Shown here one piece after another: positions 1 to 10,142 of a stretch of 64,000 bases of DNA. Under the pieces are notes generated by a model. The model saw only the letters and a list, made by a program, of their open reading frames with translations, was not told the origin of the DNA and made no database searches. How positions within the stretch are numbered: position 1 is the first letter of the stretch; each line of letters begins with the position of its first letter. Position numbers and translations under genes: made by a program. Source of the DNA: Nemertoderma westbladi (taxonomy: Eukaryota > Xenacoelomorpha > Nemertodermatida > Nemertodermatidae); the NCBI GenBank assembly GCA_032718475.1, contig JAUCBJ010000187.1:62001-126000 (forward strand). The letters run 5' to 3'.

Positions 1-1524
1 TCGCGTGTGTTAATTCTGAACCGTCAAAATCAGTTTTGCTCCTTCATATATATAATTACTGGGTACGGTGTGCATTTTACAAATATTCTAATTTTGTAAC
101 TTGTAGGTCCAATACTCACGAATAATAAGGTTCCTTCCCCTCTTGCGTATTTCCAGGACTCAAATTCAGGCATAAGATTAATGCTACGCCCAGAATTCGG
201 CAATTTTTTAATTTACCAGGTCCCTAATACTAAGAAGAAATGTGTTAGTTTACTACTGTAGGCGTACGGTTACAAATAGCTAGCCTGGCGTCCTATCTAG
301 AATTTTAGTCACCTAGGTAGGCTGGGTAACTTCCTATCAGGACGTTGGCGGGGACACGGTAGATGTTAGTATATCCCTAATAGCCCCAATTTATTTGCGC
401 CTAGTCGTAAACTGCCCTACCGCCTGAACGGTACAATCCTAATTCAGGTGAAACACAGTAACCCTCCTAGCCTACAAGTTCTAACGCAATGGACACCGTT
501 GTACTACAAATAGTCGCAGACGCACCTGTACTTAGCAAGAGTTAGGCGTACAGTTTGCTGCACCCTACCAATGTGTATGCTTCGTACCAGTGTGCCTACG
601 TCCTATCTGCGTACTAGTATCTCTGCCTGCTCTCTCCCCCCGTAGGAATATGAAGGTCTACTGCGGTTTTTTCCTGAATTAAAACAGTACAGTCCCTAAG
701 ATGTAATTTTAGGCGTACAGCGTGTCACTACCTCTACCTTTGATCTTTGGTCTTACGCTTAGGTAGCAAGGCATCGAACGCTGTCTAACCTTTCAGGCGA
801 TGGGCGAATAACTAAGATGATATTGCAGGTTGTCTCCTGTCTACATTCCCTTGATGTTCCCGTTCATTGCTGCGGCCCGAAGTCTAGCCAGCCATCCTGT
901 CCCTTAGTTGAGTTCACCGTGGTGAAGCATGATAAAACAGATAGAAAAGGACAGATGTGACAAGTATTTCTAACTTTTATTACAAAATCAAACAATAACT
1001 ATTATACAATAAACGATGTAATCTGAAATAATAATCTGTGTAAGAATGAAGATGTGTAAGAAAGATAGATTGATAACTAATGAACGAAATCGCACCTTTT
1101 ATACCAAATTTGTGCCGCAATCAATCGAGAAAATTCTCGATTGTTCTATAGGTTCTAACAGGTTTTTAAAGATAGCTATTGGTCCAGCTAATATATAACT
1201 TGCACGACATTGGTTACAATCAAATAACTACAGTCTCATTGGTTAATCTAGGTACAGACAAATGCAATTTAATTTGTAGCGGTCAATTTAAATGAGTTGA
1301 ACTTCTGCACAAAAAATAATTCGCACCTACTAGGATTCGAACTCAATACCTACTACATATATAATTTCCAACGCTCTACCGACTGAGCTACTGAACCACT
1401 TGACTAAACATCGTACAATAGATATAACAAATACAATGAGGACTTAATGTAATCTTTAACAAAGTTAATTCGAATAAAATAAAAATTTTGAAAATCCACG
1501 GCATTTAGGGAATATAATTCTATA
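1..1524 (-). repeat. Family A 3' LTR, truncated by window edge
   Basis: It matches 14746-16268 in the same orientation and 18916-20425 in the opposite one. About 380 bp are missing at the window edge. The internal border is set at 1524/1525, where the match to the 5' LTR stops and a purine-rich tract (complement of 1525-1531) begins. The LTR therefore starts TATAG on its sense strand instead of the usual TG. It contains a tRNA-like unit at 1322-1397 and a TATA-type box near 1093-1107. Confidence 0.88.
1322..1397 (-). other. tRNA-like pol III unit in LTR, copy 1
   Basis: The minus strand carries an A box TAGCTCAGTCGG (1379-1390) and a B box GAGTTCGAATCC (1333-1344), followed by a run of six T (complement of 1311-1316). 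The T arm pairs poorly and the anticodon and acceptor arms do not close, so this is a tRNA-derived sequence rather than a working tRNA gene. It lies in the LTR upstream of the TATA-like box, in the same orientation as the element. Confidence 0.75.
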
Positions 1525-1822
1525 CCGCTCCATGAAAACAGGATATTATCGTGCATAAAATATACGGTTTTCACCAATAATCAATCAAACTATAGAATAC
1601 TTAGGGCGTACTTACATATTTACAAATTAAATTTCAAACAATACTTCCTTTCTACATAATGATTCGATACAAAATAATTACAAATTCAAACTTTACATAT
1701 TTAAGGCTCTACTAAGTAAGTACAATATAAATCTAAATTAAATTCACTAATATAAATCTATTGCATCTCAATATTGCATAAATTCAAACAATTACAAATA
1801 CAAATAAATGAAAATCATAAGA

Positions 1823-1840
1823 AAGGCTCGCGAGTCTTCC
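1823..1840 (-). promoter_or_regulatory. Family A dispersed motif, site 1
   Basis: The complement reads GGAAGACTCGCGAGCCTT, followed by TC. Noncoding, 3' region of element 1. The core GAAGACTCGCGAGCCTTC is an 18-bp palindrome with one mismatched pair. Confidence 0.7.
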
Positions 1841-2019
1841 ATCTACTATTGCATCTCAAATATTGCATAAATTCAAATAATTACAAATACTTTCGTGCCT
1901 AAATGTAGATTGCATAAGTTCGGAATAATTACAAATATGAGTCTTTCTAAGCACAAAACTTTCTAACTATAAAACTTTCAAAATACAAAATATAACACTT
2001 TACAAATGAAACTATAAGA

Positions 2020-2037
2020 AAGGCCCACGAGTCTTCC
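2020..2037 (-). promoter_or_regulatory. Family A dispersed motif, site 2
   Basis: The complement reads GGAAGACTCGTGGGCCTT. Noncoding, 3' region of element 1. Copy 3 has the matching site at 18405-18422. Confidence 0.68.
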
Positions 2038-2310
2038 ATCTACTCTTACTTTCTATTTCACTGTAAATACAAATACTGCTTATAAGATATAAATTGCATA
2101 GTATTCGGAACAATATAAATTGCATAAGTTCGGAATAATCACAAATATAAAATATAAATCTTGCAAATATAAATTCTTACTGACTATAAATCTTACTAAA
2201 TATAAATTCTTACTAAATATAAATCTTACTAAATATGAGTTCTTCCAGAATACAAAACTTACTAATTAAATATAAAACATATAATTCAAATAAATCACAA
2301 ATTCACAAGA

Positions 2311-2328
2311 AAGGCTCACGAGTCTTCC
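2311..2328 (-). promoter_or_regulatory. Family A dispersed motif, site 3
   Basis: The complement reads GGAAGACTCGTGAGCCTT, about 30 bp after the third-ORF stop. Copy 3 has the matching site at 18151-18168. Confidence 0.7.
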
Positions 2329-2348
2329 GTCCACCCTTGCCCTCCCTT

Positions 2349-4087
2349 TTATCGCTTAGTTGATCGAGCCCTGCCGCGTCCTCGAAAACTGCGCACAGGT
2401 GACTTTGCTCGCGATATGGGACTCGTGGGGCGAGTCACTGGTTTCGCTTGGACGTTGAGAGACGGTGCGACTATTTCCTCACAAATTCGTCTATTTGGCA
2501 TCCCAAAACCTCGACCGATTCCTCGTGACCGATCAGTTGTCACTACAGTTGGTAAAACGTCTGGGAACGCGCGAGAAGCGGACGACGCAGACCCAAGAGT
2601 AGCTTGCGTCCCCTTTTGATCAGCTGGTGTATGTCCCGATCCTCCTGTTGGTTCTCTAGGAAGCGATACCGTATCCCGAGTAATTCGAATGGTCGGCTCA
2701 ACTCCCTTGCGTTCTTCTATATTAATAGACTTCTTTAATTGTTGGCTAACTTTCTGGACCCTTATGATCCTACCCTGCCCGTCCTCCCGAGGGTGACGTG
2801 CAGACGGCGCAACCGGAGTAGCTGGTATGTCGGTCGCCTCTAGGATCTCCTCTTCCTCGAATACGCTCGCTCGTATACGTTTGTGGTAAAACGCGGCTCG
2901 GTACGCCCATGCGACGGTTAACCAAGCTCCTTTATTCCGCTTTTCAGTTCGGAAACGATCAAATTCACCATACGTGATACGATTTACGACTTTCTGAAAA
3001 TTCCACGTGTTCTTGTTGTCTGGGTGAATCTGTAATAGATACTCGCGCACTACTTGGAATCCACTGTCGTGGGGCAAAATATCGACTACCTCGATAAGTT
3101 CGTCATATTGGGGCATAGCGGAGATGTATCCTTCCGACATCATCGTTTGGGGATTTACCGCCCAAAATCCAAGATGCGCCCTCATCGGAAATCGTCTTCT
3201 TTGTGCCGATACATGTTCGTCGGCTAAATCTTCCCACTCATCGAATAATTTTCTCACGAGTTTTACAGATTCGTGTTCATAGGGTATGTCTCTTAGTTGG
3301 CATTCAGATGCTCGATGCCCTTTTATATTGCAATAAGTACATTGAGCCATAAATCTCCAGCAAGTATAAAAGGTATGAGACCCTTGATCTCCACACCATC
3401 CACAGATTAGCTGAGTCGTAGTAATGTGCTTTCCACTGCACTTGGTCGAATGATGTCCAGCGACGCCACATATACCACACATCGTATTGGCAGGGTACCA
3501 CACTCGTTCGTATATAAGGTCTCCAATTGGTCGAGCGCTTCCTCCCACACTATAATCGTAATCATCTGGATCTATGGGTTGATAGGTTTCTGAAGATTGT
3601 ATACAAACTATAGCATCTGTTGCTTCAAGTTGTCGAATCTCCGTCTGAGATTTCTTCGGGAGGTTCCTTTCTATCTCAAGAAGTTCCTCTAAAGGATCAT
3701 CAGTGATCGTAGTAGTTACTTCGAAATCATCACCAAGGTGACCGATAGGCGCGCGCGTCTGCCGTGATTCATCCGTAATCTCCACGATACGTTCTCCTTC
3801 ATAGGGTAACAATGTAAACATAGATGGTCTTTCGATAAGAGATCCCGCACAGCGAAGATACACGTCTCGAAATATACTAAATCCTGCTCGAGTAAAGGCA
3901 TTACACTGAGCGTCGGAGTTGTAGAAGGGTTGTCATATTTAGTCTTTGCGAGTTTCGCAGTACTTTCTGATAATTCCTTTATACCAAATATAGTGTAGTC
4001 CTTGGCTCCAAATCTTTCGAATGGCGCTGCTGCTTCCTTTTGGATATCATATCCCCATCTCGGCTCTCCATGTATCTCCTTCTCCAT
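2349..4087 (-). pseudogene. Family A third ORF (zinc-knuckle protein), internally deleted
   Basis: The long open part (3863-2349, 504 codons; its first codon is GTG inside a longer frame, not a true start) holds three zinc-knuckle clusters at about residues 127-195: CGICGVAGHHSTKC and CTYCNIKGHRASEC are classic CX2CX4HX4C, and CGWCGDQGSHTFYTC is a longer variant. The C-terminus is basic and RG-rich (SFRGRGRARSTKR). A 5' piece starting at an ATG (4087) is in another frame. Compared with copy 3, a few hundred bases are missing at the junction near 3930, shifting the frame. The ORF lies 3' of pol, where some BEL/Pao elements carry env, but shows no signal peptide or membrane segment. The zinc knuckles suggest nucleic-acid binding. 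Family B has a homologue. Confidence 0.75.
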
Positions 4088-4739
4088 AATTAGATGTGTA
4101 GTTACATAATCATACTACTAGAGGGAATACAACAGAGTTTGTAGTTAGTTGTGAGGAGACGTGAGAGTTTTCGTCTGCCCTTTTGGCTCGACAACGCTCT
4201 AACCTCCTACCCATAGCCTAAGATCTAGGGTTTCTTTAATGACACGCTGCTTCTTATCTAAAATTTTTGCCGAAATAAAAACGAATTTGGGCTAAACTGG
4301 CTGTGAGTCTAAAATACTCACTTTTTGATCCCAAACTATTATCAGAAAATAAGCAGTCAAGAATTAGTAATAAATATAGGGGAGTCTATTTATTTGACGT
4401 AACTTATTGAAACAAGACCGTGTAAAATTTAATTAAAATTTTAAGAAAGGCTCGCAAGTCTTCCTCTCTTGTTTCTCTAATTTTAAGTTCCACCCGACTG
4501 TACCCTGAAATCTATTCACTGGAGAAAATTTTTCAAATCCAAATGGATTGTCTAAAATTTCGAAAATGTCTCAAAATTGTGAGTTCCAAGTAGAATTCCA
4601 TTTCTTATACCTACAAATCCCGCTCCTATGTGATACATAAGGGTACTACCCTCAATGTTCACATATAAAGACAATGGAATTCTACCGCTGTCCTTACTAC
4701 AGTGTACAGGTACGTGGAAATCTATTTGTAAACTCCTAA
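4088..4739 (-). other. Spacer between pol and third ORF, element 1
   Basis: About 650 bp without an open frame. It contains one copy of the dispersed motif (4447-4464). If the third ORF is expressed from a spliced RNA, its acceptor could lie here; I see no site I would defend. Confidence 0.6.
4447..4464 (-). promoter_or_regulatory. Family A dispersed motif, site 4
   Basis: The complement reads GGAAGACTTGCGAGCCTT followed by TC. It lies in the pol to third-ORF spacer, so no protein constraint applies. Confidence 0.7.
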
Positions 4740-7700
4740 TTATTTACTAATATTAGGTGGAGATTTGTAGTCTCCAGACTCGTTACGAGTCTCTTCAAGA
4801 AGTACGAGACGTTGAGTCGGTCTGTCTACTGTATGACCGTCAATTGTCCGTACCGTCACAGTTCTTGTCACTCCATCCATAGATGGATGTGTGGCTAAAA
4901 TTACACCTGTTATCCAGAAGCGTCTTTTTAGATTCACTTCTGCTAACAGCACGTGATCTCCCGGCTTTAATGCGCGGGTGTTATTGTACCAAGTTGTTCT
5001 GGCAGAAATAGAGGGCAAATAATGGTTTTGCCATATTTCCCAGAATTTGTTAGCTAGTAGTTGCGTGATTTTCCACGCTTTTCTACCGTAGCTATCGCCT
5101 TCCATTGGAAAAGAAATAGGCATTAATGTGGTCGGTGCCTGCATTAGCAGGTGTGCCGGTGTCAAAGCAAACTGGGATTGTTTGTCATCGGGTACTAATA
5201 CTATTGGTCTAGTATTTAGTATTGCCTCGATTTCAACAAACAATGTTGTCAGTTGGTCGTCTGTCAATATGTGGTTTACTGGAATGACCTTTGCCATGGC
5301 TGTTTTTATAGATCTAATCAATCTCTCCCAGACTCCGCCTCTCCATGGACTATCTGGAGGATTAAACTTCCAAACAATCTTGTAAGGACGTAGTTCGTTT
5401 GAGATTTGATCATGATCTAATTTCTTAAAGGCTCTAGCAATCTCATTTCGAGCACCAACAAAGTTTGTACCTTGGTCTGAGTACAAGCATTTTACTAGTC
5501 CGCGTCTAGCGATAAATCGCCGCAATGCTAGTATAAACGCGTTGGTGGAAAGATCCATCACACGTTCAATATGAACTGCCCTACTGGACATACATGTGAA
5601 AATCAGTCCCCAGCGTTTTACTAGTATACGTCCACGTTTCGTATGTATGGGACCAAAGCAATCAATTCCAGTCTCTGTAAAAGGTGGTCTGAATGCTTGA
5701 AGTCGTGCTTGTGGAAGTTCACTCATTTCTTGAGTACCTATTCTAGAATGTACCTTTTTACAAATAATACACGTACGTGTCACTGAACTTAATGCTTTAC
5801 TGGGTCTAATTAATACAAATCTTGTACGTAAGTAGGAAAGACAGTGGTGTCTTCCAGCGTGTTTCAGATGTAAATGTGCGTCCAGTATCATTGCACGTTG
5901 TAGTTCGTGATGTTGTGGTATTATTATTGGGTATCTAAAGTTTGTGTTAAATTCAATGTTTTGAAGCCGAGATTTATGACAAATTAAGCCATTGTAAATT
6001 ATCGGACTCCAACTCAATATTGGTGACGACTTGATTGGTTGACCTTGATTTATAGATGTGAATTCGCGTGCGAAATATCGCAGTTGGTAATGGCGAATTA
6101 ATTTAATTTCACACCTGTCAATTTCAGTTAATGTAAGTCGACGTGTAAAGTCTCGTTTGCCTTTAACGTATTGTACAAAACGTACAATCCACGCTAATTT
6201 TCGGCAAGCGTTTGTCCAAGAGTCTGTTAAGTTTACAATACGGTCGACGTGAGTATTTGTGACGTCATCAGGTAAGTCAATGGAGAATTTGGAAGGTTTT
6301 GATTTACTAGAAGGGCCCACGGGTCCGCCGGTAAGTATTCCCTTGTTGACTGTTGATCCGTCCGGGTCTACAAGTAATTTGTCCTTCTTTGTTTTCTTAC
6401 CCTGGTTGTCAGTACTTTGTAAGTCGATCGTTAATGGTGGTTTGAACTCTATGGGGTCACTGGGTTTCGGTAAACTTATTTTTCTGCCGATATTAATCCC
6501 AGGTCTCACCATAGGTTGCAAGTTTGGTATGTCTCTTGAGCGCAAAGTAACACCTGTATTTACATTAGCGTAGGTACTACCCACATCTGTAATACATGAG
6601 GTTTCACTGTGCTTATGGTTGCTCAAGTGTGTCAAATTTGGTAGTTTGTCAATACAAGGCCGCTCCAATAGGGAAACTGCGGCTTTACTATTTGTCAATA
6701 TGTTACTAGTGTCTAGTAGAACATTTTGTGACATGTGTGGTAAAATGTTTCGCGGAACATCCGGCGAAATATCTAGTGACGTGTCTGGCAAAACGTCTGG
6801 TTGACCGTCTAGTAACGTGTCTGGTTGTTTGTCAATAGAAGGCCGCTCCAATAGAGAAACTGCGGCTTTACTATTTGTCAATATGTCACTAGTGTCTGGT
6901 AGAACATTTTGTGACATGTCTGGCAAAACGTCTGGTTGACCGTCTGGCGATATGTCTGGTTGACCGTCTAGTAACGTGTCTGGTTGACCGTCTAGTAACG
7001 TGTCTGGTTGACCGTCTAGTAACGTGTCTGGTTGACCGTCTGGCGATATGTCTGGTGTAGAAAGGCTCGCAAGTCTTCCGTTCTTGACCTTTGAAGTTAT
7101 CGCTTTCCATTTCGCCTTCGGTTTTTTCTTAAGTTTGGCCGCCGTCCTTTTCTTTGCTTTCCCTTTCTTTGGTTTTTTAATTTCCGCGTCTTTAGGGATA
7201 GTGTTAGACTTGTTGTCGTATAGTGGCGGCCAATGTTGTATTGATCCCTGCAAGAACTGTGGTCCGTGCTGCCAAAATTCTTTGTTCTCCGGTTTACAGA
7301 ATTCCTCAGGCATCATTCCTCTTGACGCAATATCGGCTGGGTTTTGTGGTCCGGGACAATGTCGCCAATCTTCTTTTATTGAACGGTCTAGAATTTCTGC
7401 GCGACGGTTAGCTACGAATGTCTTGAATTCAAGTGTGTCGTTGTTTATGTAAAATAAAACCAACGTCGCGTCAGTCCAATAAAATATCTGTAAACTTGAC
7501 TGTAGTTCCGTCTGTATAAGGTTCACGATTGTGGTTGACAGGGTTGCGGCTTGTAGCTCAGCTCGTGGTGTCGTCATATACTTAGTAGGCATTGTTTTTG
7601 CCTTAGAAGTAATGAGCGAAACATCGAATTCTTCTGAGTCTACTTGTCTGCGCAAGTACGTTGCCACACCAAAGCCGTTGTCACTGGCGTCGGAAAAACA

Positions 7701-10142
7701 ATGTAATTCCAAGTTGTCAGGAAACGTTGTTTGTAATGGAAAGTATACTCTGGGTATGGAATAATCCTCTAGCGAAGATAATTCTGCCTCCCAGGTTTTC
7801 CATAAGTCCACTTGGTCTGATGAGATCGGCTCGTCCCATGTTAGTCCATCCTTCCAAATACTGCGCATATAAATTCTGGCTTGCAGTATTATTGGACTGA
7901 TGAATCCTAATGGATCGAACAATCGGCTCAATTTTGACAAGCATGATCTCTTTGTCAGTGTGTTTTCTTGACTGTCCAGTCTCACCTTCACTCGAAAGTT
8001 GTCCGTGTTTGGGTCCCAAAAGAGCCCCAACACCTTGGTCGTCGGTAGTGGTTCGAACTCTAGGTCAATGTCACCACCTCCACGCTCAGTCGTTCCGAAT
8101 GAGTCTACCAATTCGGCACTGTTTGAGGCGAATTTGGTGAGGTTAAAACCTCCGCCCGCTAAGCAGTCCCGTAATTGATGTGCTACTGTTATAGCACGTT
8201 CTACTGTGTCACAACTCTGTAAACCATCGTCTACGTAAAAGTCACGTTCTACGATCTTAATTATCTCTGGGTCATATATGTGTTTCTGATCCCTAGCGGC
8301 TTGCTTTAGGGCGTACATCGTACAGTTTGGGCTGTCCCTGGCACCGAAAACGCGAACTTGCATTTGGTAAGTCGCCGGTGGTAGACTTAAGTCTCCTTCC
8401 GGATACCAGAGGAACCTCAAACTGTCTCTGTCTCGCTCTAACGCTCTCACTTGGTGAAACATAGCTTCGACGTCACAAGTAAAGGCTACTTGACACTGAC
8501 GGAAGCGCATAATCACCCCCATAAGATAATTATTCATGTTTGGTCCATCCATCAACTCGCTATTGAGGGACATTCCCTCAAACAGAGCCGCACAGTCATT
8601 GACTACATGTACTTTGTCTGGTTTGTCGGGGTGTCTCACGAAGTGATGTGGCAAGTAGTATGTCTGGTCAGTCACTATCTCTGGGTTAGTCATTCGGATA
8701 GCGTATCCCTTGGACAAATACGTCTCCATCTGAGTGTTATACTGCAGATGGGCTTTCTCGTCCTTTAATAGACGTTGTCGTATCGAGTGTAAACGTCTTA
8801 AAGCTAGTGGATAGTTATTTATGAGTTTAGGACGTTGGTCACGCCATAGCATCCCTACCTCATAATGTCCGTCCTCCGTCTGGCGGATAGTATCTTCCAT
8901 GATCTTCAAAGATTGTTTCTCTTGTTCCGACATACATGGTTCGTAGCTACCAGGTTCAGCTGTATCTTGTTCTAACGACCTGATTGTCTTCTCCGTTAAT
9001 TCTTTGTCCAATGCAGCTTGTTCCAGTTGATGATTTCTAGTTCTAGATTTCCAGTCGATATCGATGGGCATTGTTGAGGTTATTGGTGTAGGTAGACTCG
9101 CAAGCCTTCCGGCGTTATCATCTGTCGTCGATGGAATCTCTGGCTGACTCGTCTTCTCCCCAAGTTCTAAACTCACCTGGTGGATTAGCTGCTCCTTGTG
9201 ACTTATCATACTAGTTACACATGTCGTGTCATGTTTTGTCGAATGTAGTGTAGTATGGTCCATGTCGTGTGAAAAGGAATGAGTCGACGTTGTAGTTAAT
9301 AAACTACATGTACTTTGTATATCGTCTTCCTCGTCACTTATATCCAGTGTGCGCACAGGCGCTCGAGTATACCACCCTATCGGCGTTCTACAGGCGTATG
9401 CGTTTCCCGCTACGACTGCCGATGGTCTGGTTTCCCACACTTGATGTAGGTTGAATTGGTCTGTCCCGATCAGCATTGCTACCGATCTATAATTGACAGG
9501 ACATTCAGGTACACCAAGGTGTCTGAAATACTTACGGTCCTCTAAGGATTGTTCTGGGACAGGACCTAGTAGGTTACTAAAGTCCTTTGTGGCCGCAAAG
9601 GTTAAATCTTTAAAGGGTAACAAAGACCTCTCCTTTTCGCTATGTTGCGATTTCGGAAGAAGAGTGTCTAAGTTCAACTTAACTCGTGTTACTGGTATTG
9701 CACGTTGTCCATGCATACTACTTACGGTGTAACTGACGTTCTTACTTTGTCTAAGATCCGTCACGACATCAGCTATCTGCTCATCCACGTAGCTGTGAGA
9801 TGAGGCTGAATCTAGAATAGCATAGATTCTCTTGCTCCCCTTTGTGCCAGTAATCTTAATCGGAATTACGCTGAAACCTTTTAATTGGTCAGTCGTCAGA
9901 AGCGCGATCGATGGTTGTTCGTCTCCATCTGAATATACGTCGTCGTCTTCCGACTCTTCGTCCGACGATCCGGATTGTTCTGAGAAGCAATCCCTAATAT
10001 GTGTCACGAAAGTTGGAGTCGTTTTTGATTCTCGATTATTATACGCGGTGTTGCATTTTGCTGCCGCCAGGGTGTTCCCTGGCGAAGCGTTTGGTTGGCG
10101 TATGGCTGTCTGTGTGGAGCAGACCGTCGTGGTTGCGTCCAC
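4740..10142 (-). CDS. pol: Pol polyprotein, family A element 1 (intact)
   Basis: This 1800-codon frame encodes the replication enzymes. In order: retropepsin-like protease (ILDSASSHSY, about residue 110; DSA where many families have DSG); reverse transcriptase (about 430-720, active site FYVDDGL near 635); RNase H (HCFSDASD, PRAELQAA, WTDATLV, then NPADIASRG); a long repetitive linker (about 1000-1180); integrase with a zinc-binding part (HAGRHHCLSY ... CIICKK) and D,D,E core (GIDCFGP about 1490, YSDQGTNFVG about 1554, GGVWERLIRS about 1602); and a C-terminal domain like DUF5641. The first listed codon is GTG; the frame is open up to 10250, overlaps gag by about 210 bp in the +1 frame, and has no ATG before the protease active site. 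Pol is therefore probably made as a Gag-Pol fusion by frameshifting. Confidence 0.93.
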   Translation of the reverse strand: MDATTTVCSTQTAIRQPNASPGNTLAAAKCNTAYNNRESKTTPTFVTHIRDCFSEQSGSSDEESEDDDVYSDGDEQPSIALLTTDQLKGFSVIPIKITGTKGSKRIYAILDSASSHSYVDEQIADVVTDLRQSKNVSYTVSSMHGQRAIPVTRVKLNLDTLLPKSQHSEKERSLLPFKDLTFAATKDFSNLLGPVPEQSLEDRKYFRHLGVPECPVNYRSVAMLIGTDQFNLHQVWETRPSAVVAGNAYACRTPIGWYTRAPVRTLDISDEEDDIQSTCSLLTTTSTHSFSHDMDHTTLHSTKHDTTCVTSMISHKEQLIHQVSLELGEKTSQPEIPSTTDDNAGRLASLPTPITSTMPIDIDWKSRTRNHQLEQAALDKELTEKTIRSLEQDTAEPGSYEPCMSEQEKQSLKIMEDTIRQTEDGHYEVGMLWRDQRPKLINNYPLALRRLHSIRQRLLKDEKAHLQYNTQMETYLSKGYAIRMTNPEIVTDQTYYLPHHFVRHPDKPDKVHVVNDCAALFEGMSLNSELMDGPNMNNYLMGVIMRFRQCQVAFTCDVEAMFHQVRALERDRDSLRFLWYPEGDLSLPPATYQMQVRVFGARDSPNCTMYALKQAARDQKHIYDPEIIKIVERDFYVDDGLQSCDTVERAITVAHQLRDCLAGGGFNLTKFASNSAELVDSFGTTERGGGDIDLEFEPLPTTKVLGLFWDPNTDNFRVKVRLDSQENTLTKRSCLSKLSRLFDPLGFISPIILQARIYMRSIWKDGLTWDEPISSDQVDLWKTWEAELSSLEDYSIPRVYFPLQTTFPDNLELHCFSDASDNGFGVATYLRRQVDSEEFDVSLITSKAKTMPTKYMTTPRAELQAATLSTTIVNLIQTELQSSLQIFYWTDATLVLFYINNDTLEFKTFVANRRAEILDRSIKEDWRHCPGPQNPADIASRGMMPEEFCKPENKEFWQHGPQFLQGSIQHWPPLYDNKSNTIPKDAEIKKPKKGKAKKRTAAKLKKKPKAKWKAITSKVKNGRLASLSTPDISPDGQPDTLLDGQPDTLLDGQPDTLLDGQPDISPDGQPDVLPDMSQNVLPDTSDILTNSKAAVSLLERPSIDKQPDTLLDGQPDVLPDTSLDISPDVPRNILPHMSQNVLLDTSNILTNSKAAVSLLERPCIDKLPNLTHLSNHKHSETSCITDVGSTYANVNTGVTLRSRDIPNLQPMVRPGINIGRKISLPKPSDPIEFKPPLTIDLQSTDNQGKKTKKDKLLVDPDGSTVNKGILTGGPVGPSSKSKPSKFSIDLPDDVTNTHVDRIVNLTDSWTNACRKLAWIVRFVQYVKGKRDFTRRLTLTEIDRCEIKLIRHYQLRYFAREFTSINQGQPIKSSPILSWSPIIYNGLICHKSRLQNIEFNTNFRYPIIIPQHHELQRAMILDAHLHLKHAGRHHCLSYLRTRFVLIRPSKALSSVTRTCIICKKVHSRIGTQEMSELPQARLQAFRPPFTETGIDCFGPIHTKRGRILVKRWGLIFTCMSSRAVHIERVMDLSTNAFILALRRFIARRGLVKCLYSDQGTNFVGARNEIARAFKKLDHDQISNELRPYKIVWKFNPPDSPWRGGVWERLIRSIKTAMAKVIPVNHILTDDQLTTLFVEIEAILNTRPIVLVPDDKQSQFALTPAHLLMQAPTTLMPISFPMEGDSYGRKAWKITQLLANKFWEIWQNHYLPSISARTTWYNNTRALKPGDHVLLAEVNLKRRFWITGVILATHPSMDGVTRTVTVRTIDGHTVDRPTQRLVLLEETRNESGDYKSPPNISK
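6640..7055 (-). repeat. Repetitive linker inside pol (24-bp and 183-bp repeats)
   Basis: A 24-bp unit, encoding eight residues (DGQPDTLL and variants), is repeated in tandem around 6780-7050. A larger block beginning ggccgctccaatag recurs at 6658 and 6841, a spacing of 183 bp. All repeats keep the frame. They lie between RNase H and integrase, where related elements have a shorter connection. Confidence 0.85.
7062..7079 (-). promoter_or_regulatory. Family A dispersed motif, site 5 (in pol)
   Basis: The complement reads GGAAGACTTGCGAGCCTT and then TC. Read in the pol frame as G-R-L-A-S-L-S, just upstream of the repetitive linker. Confidence 0.7.
9093..9110 (-). promoter_or_regulatory. Family A dispersed motif, site 6 (in pol)
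   Basis: The complement reads GGAAGGCTTGCGAGTCTA, with the two variable positions swapped relative to other sites, as expected if the near-palindrome were inverted. The pol frame reads it as G-R-L-A-S-L-P, between protease and reverse transcriptase. Confidence 0.62.

Larger units (their letters stand above)
1525..2348 (-). other. AT-rich 3' noncoding region of element 1
   Basis: This stretch lies between the end of the third ORF and the 3' LTR. It is built of imperfect repeats of phrases such as attgcataaattcaaataa and ttacaaatac, punctuated by three copies of the family-A motif (1823, 2020, 2311). No open frame of note. The complement of 1525-1535 is the purine-rich tract next to the LTR; family B has the same ggagcgg sequence at the same place, which supports it as the plus-strand primer site. 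Confidence 0.7.

Noticed and set aside
3716-4087. Separate 123-residue gene
   Set aside because: It is the 5' piece of the family-A third ORF running out of frame after the deletion junction.
4776-4798. Tenth copy of the dispersed motif
   Set aside because: agactcgttacgagtct is a palindrome with a similar look but different spacing and no flanking match; not counted.
6889-7110. Basic repetitive protein on the minus strand
   Set aside because: It is the shadow frame of the 24-bp repeat in pol.
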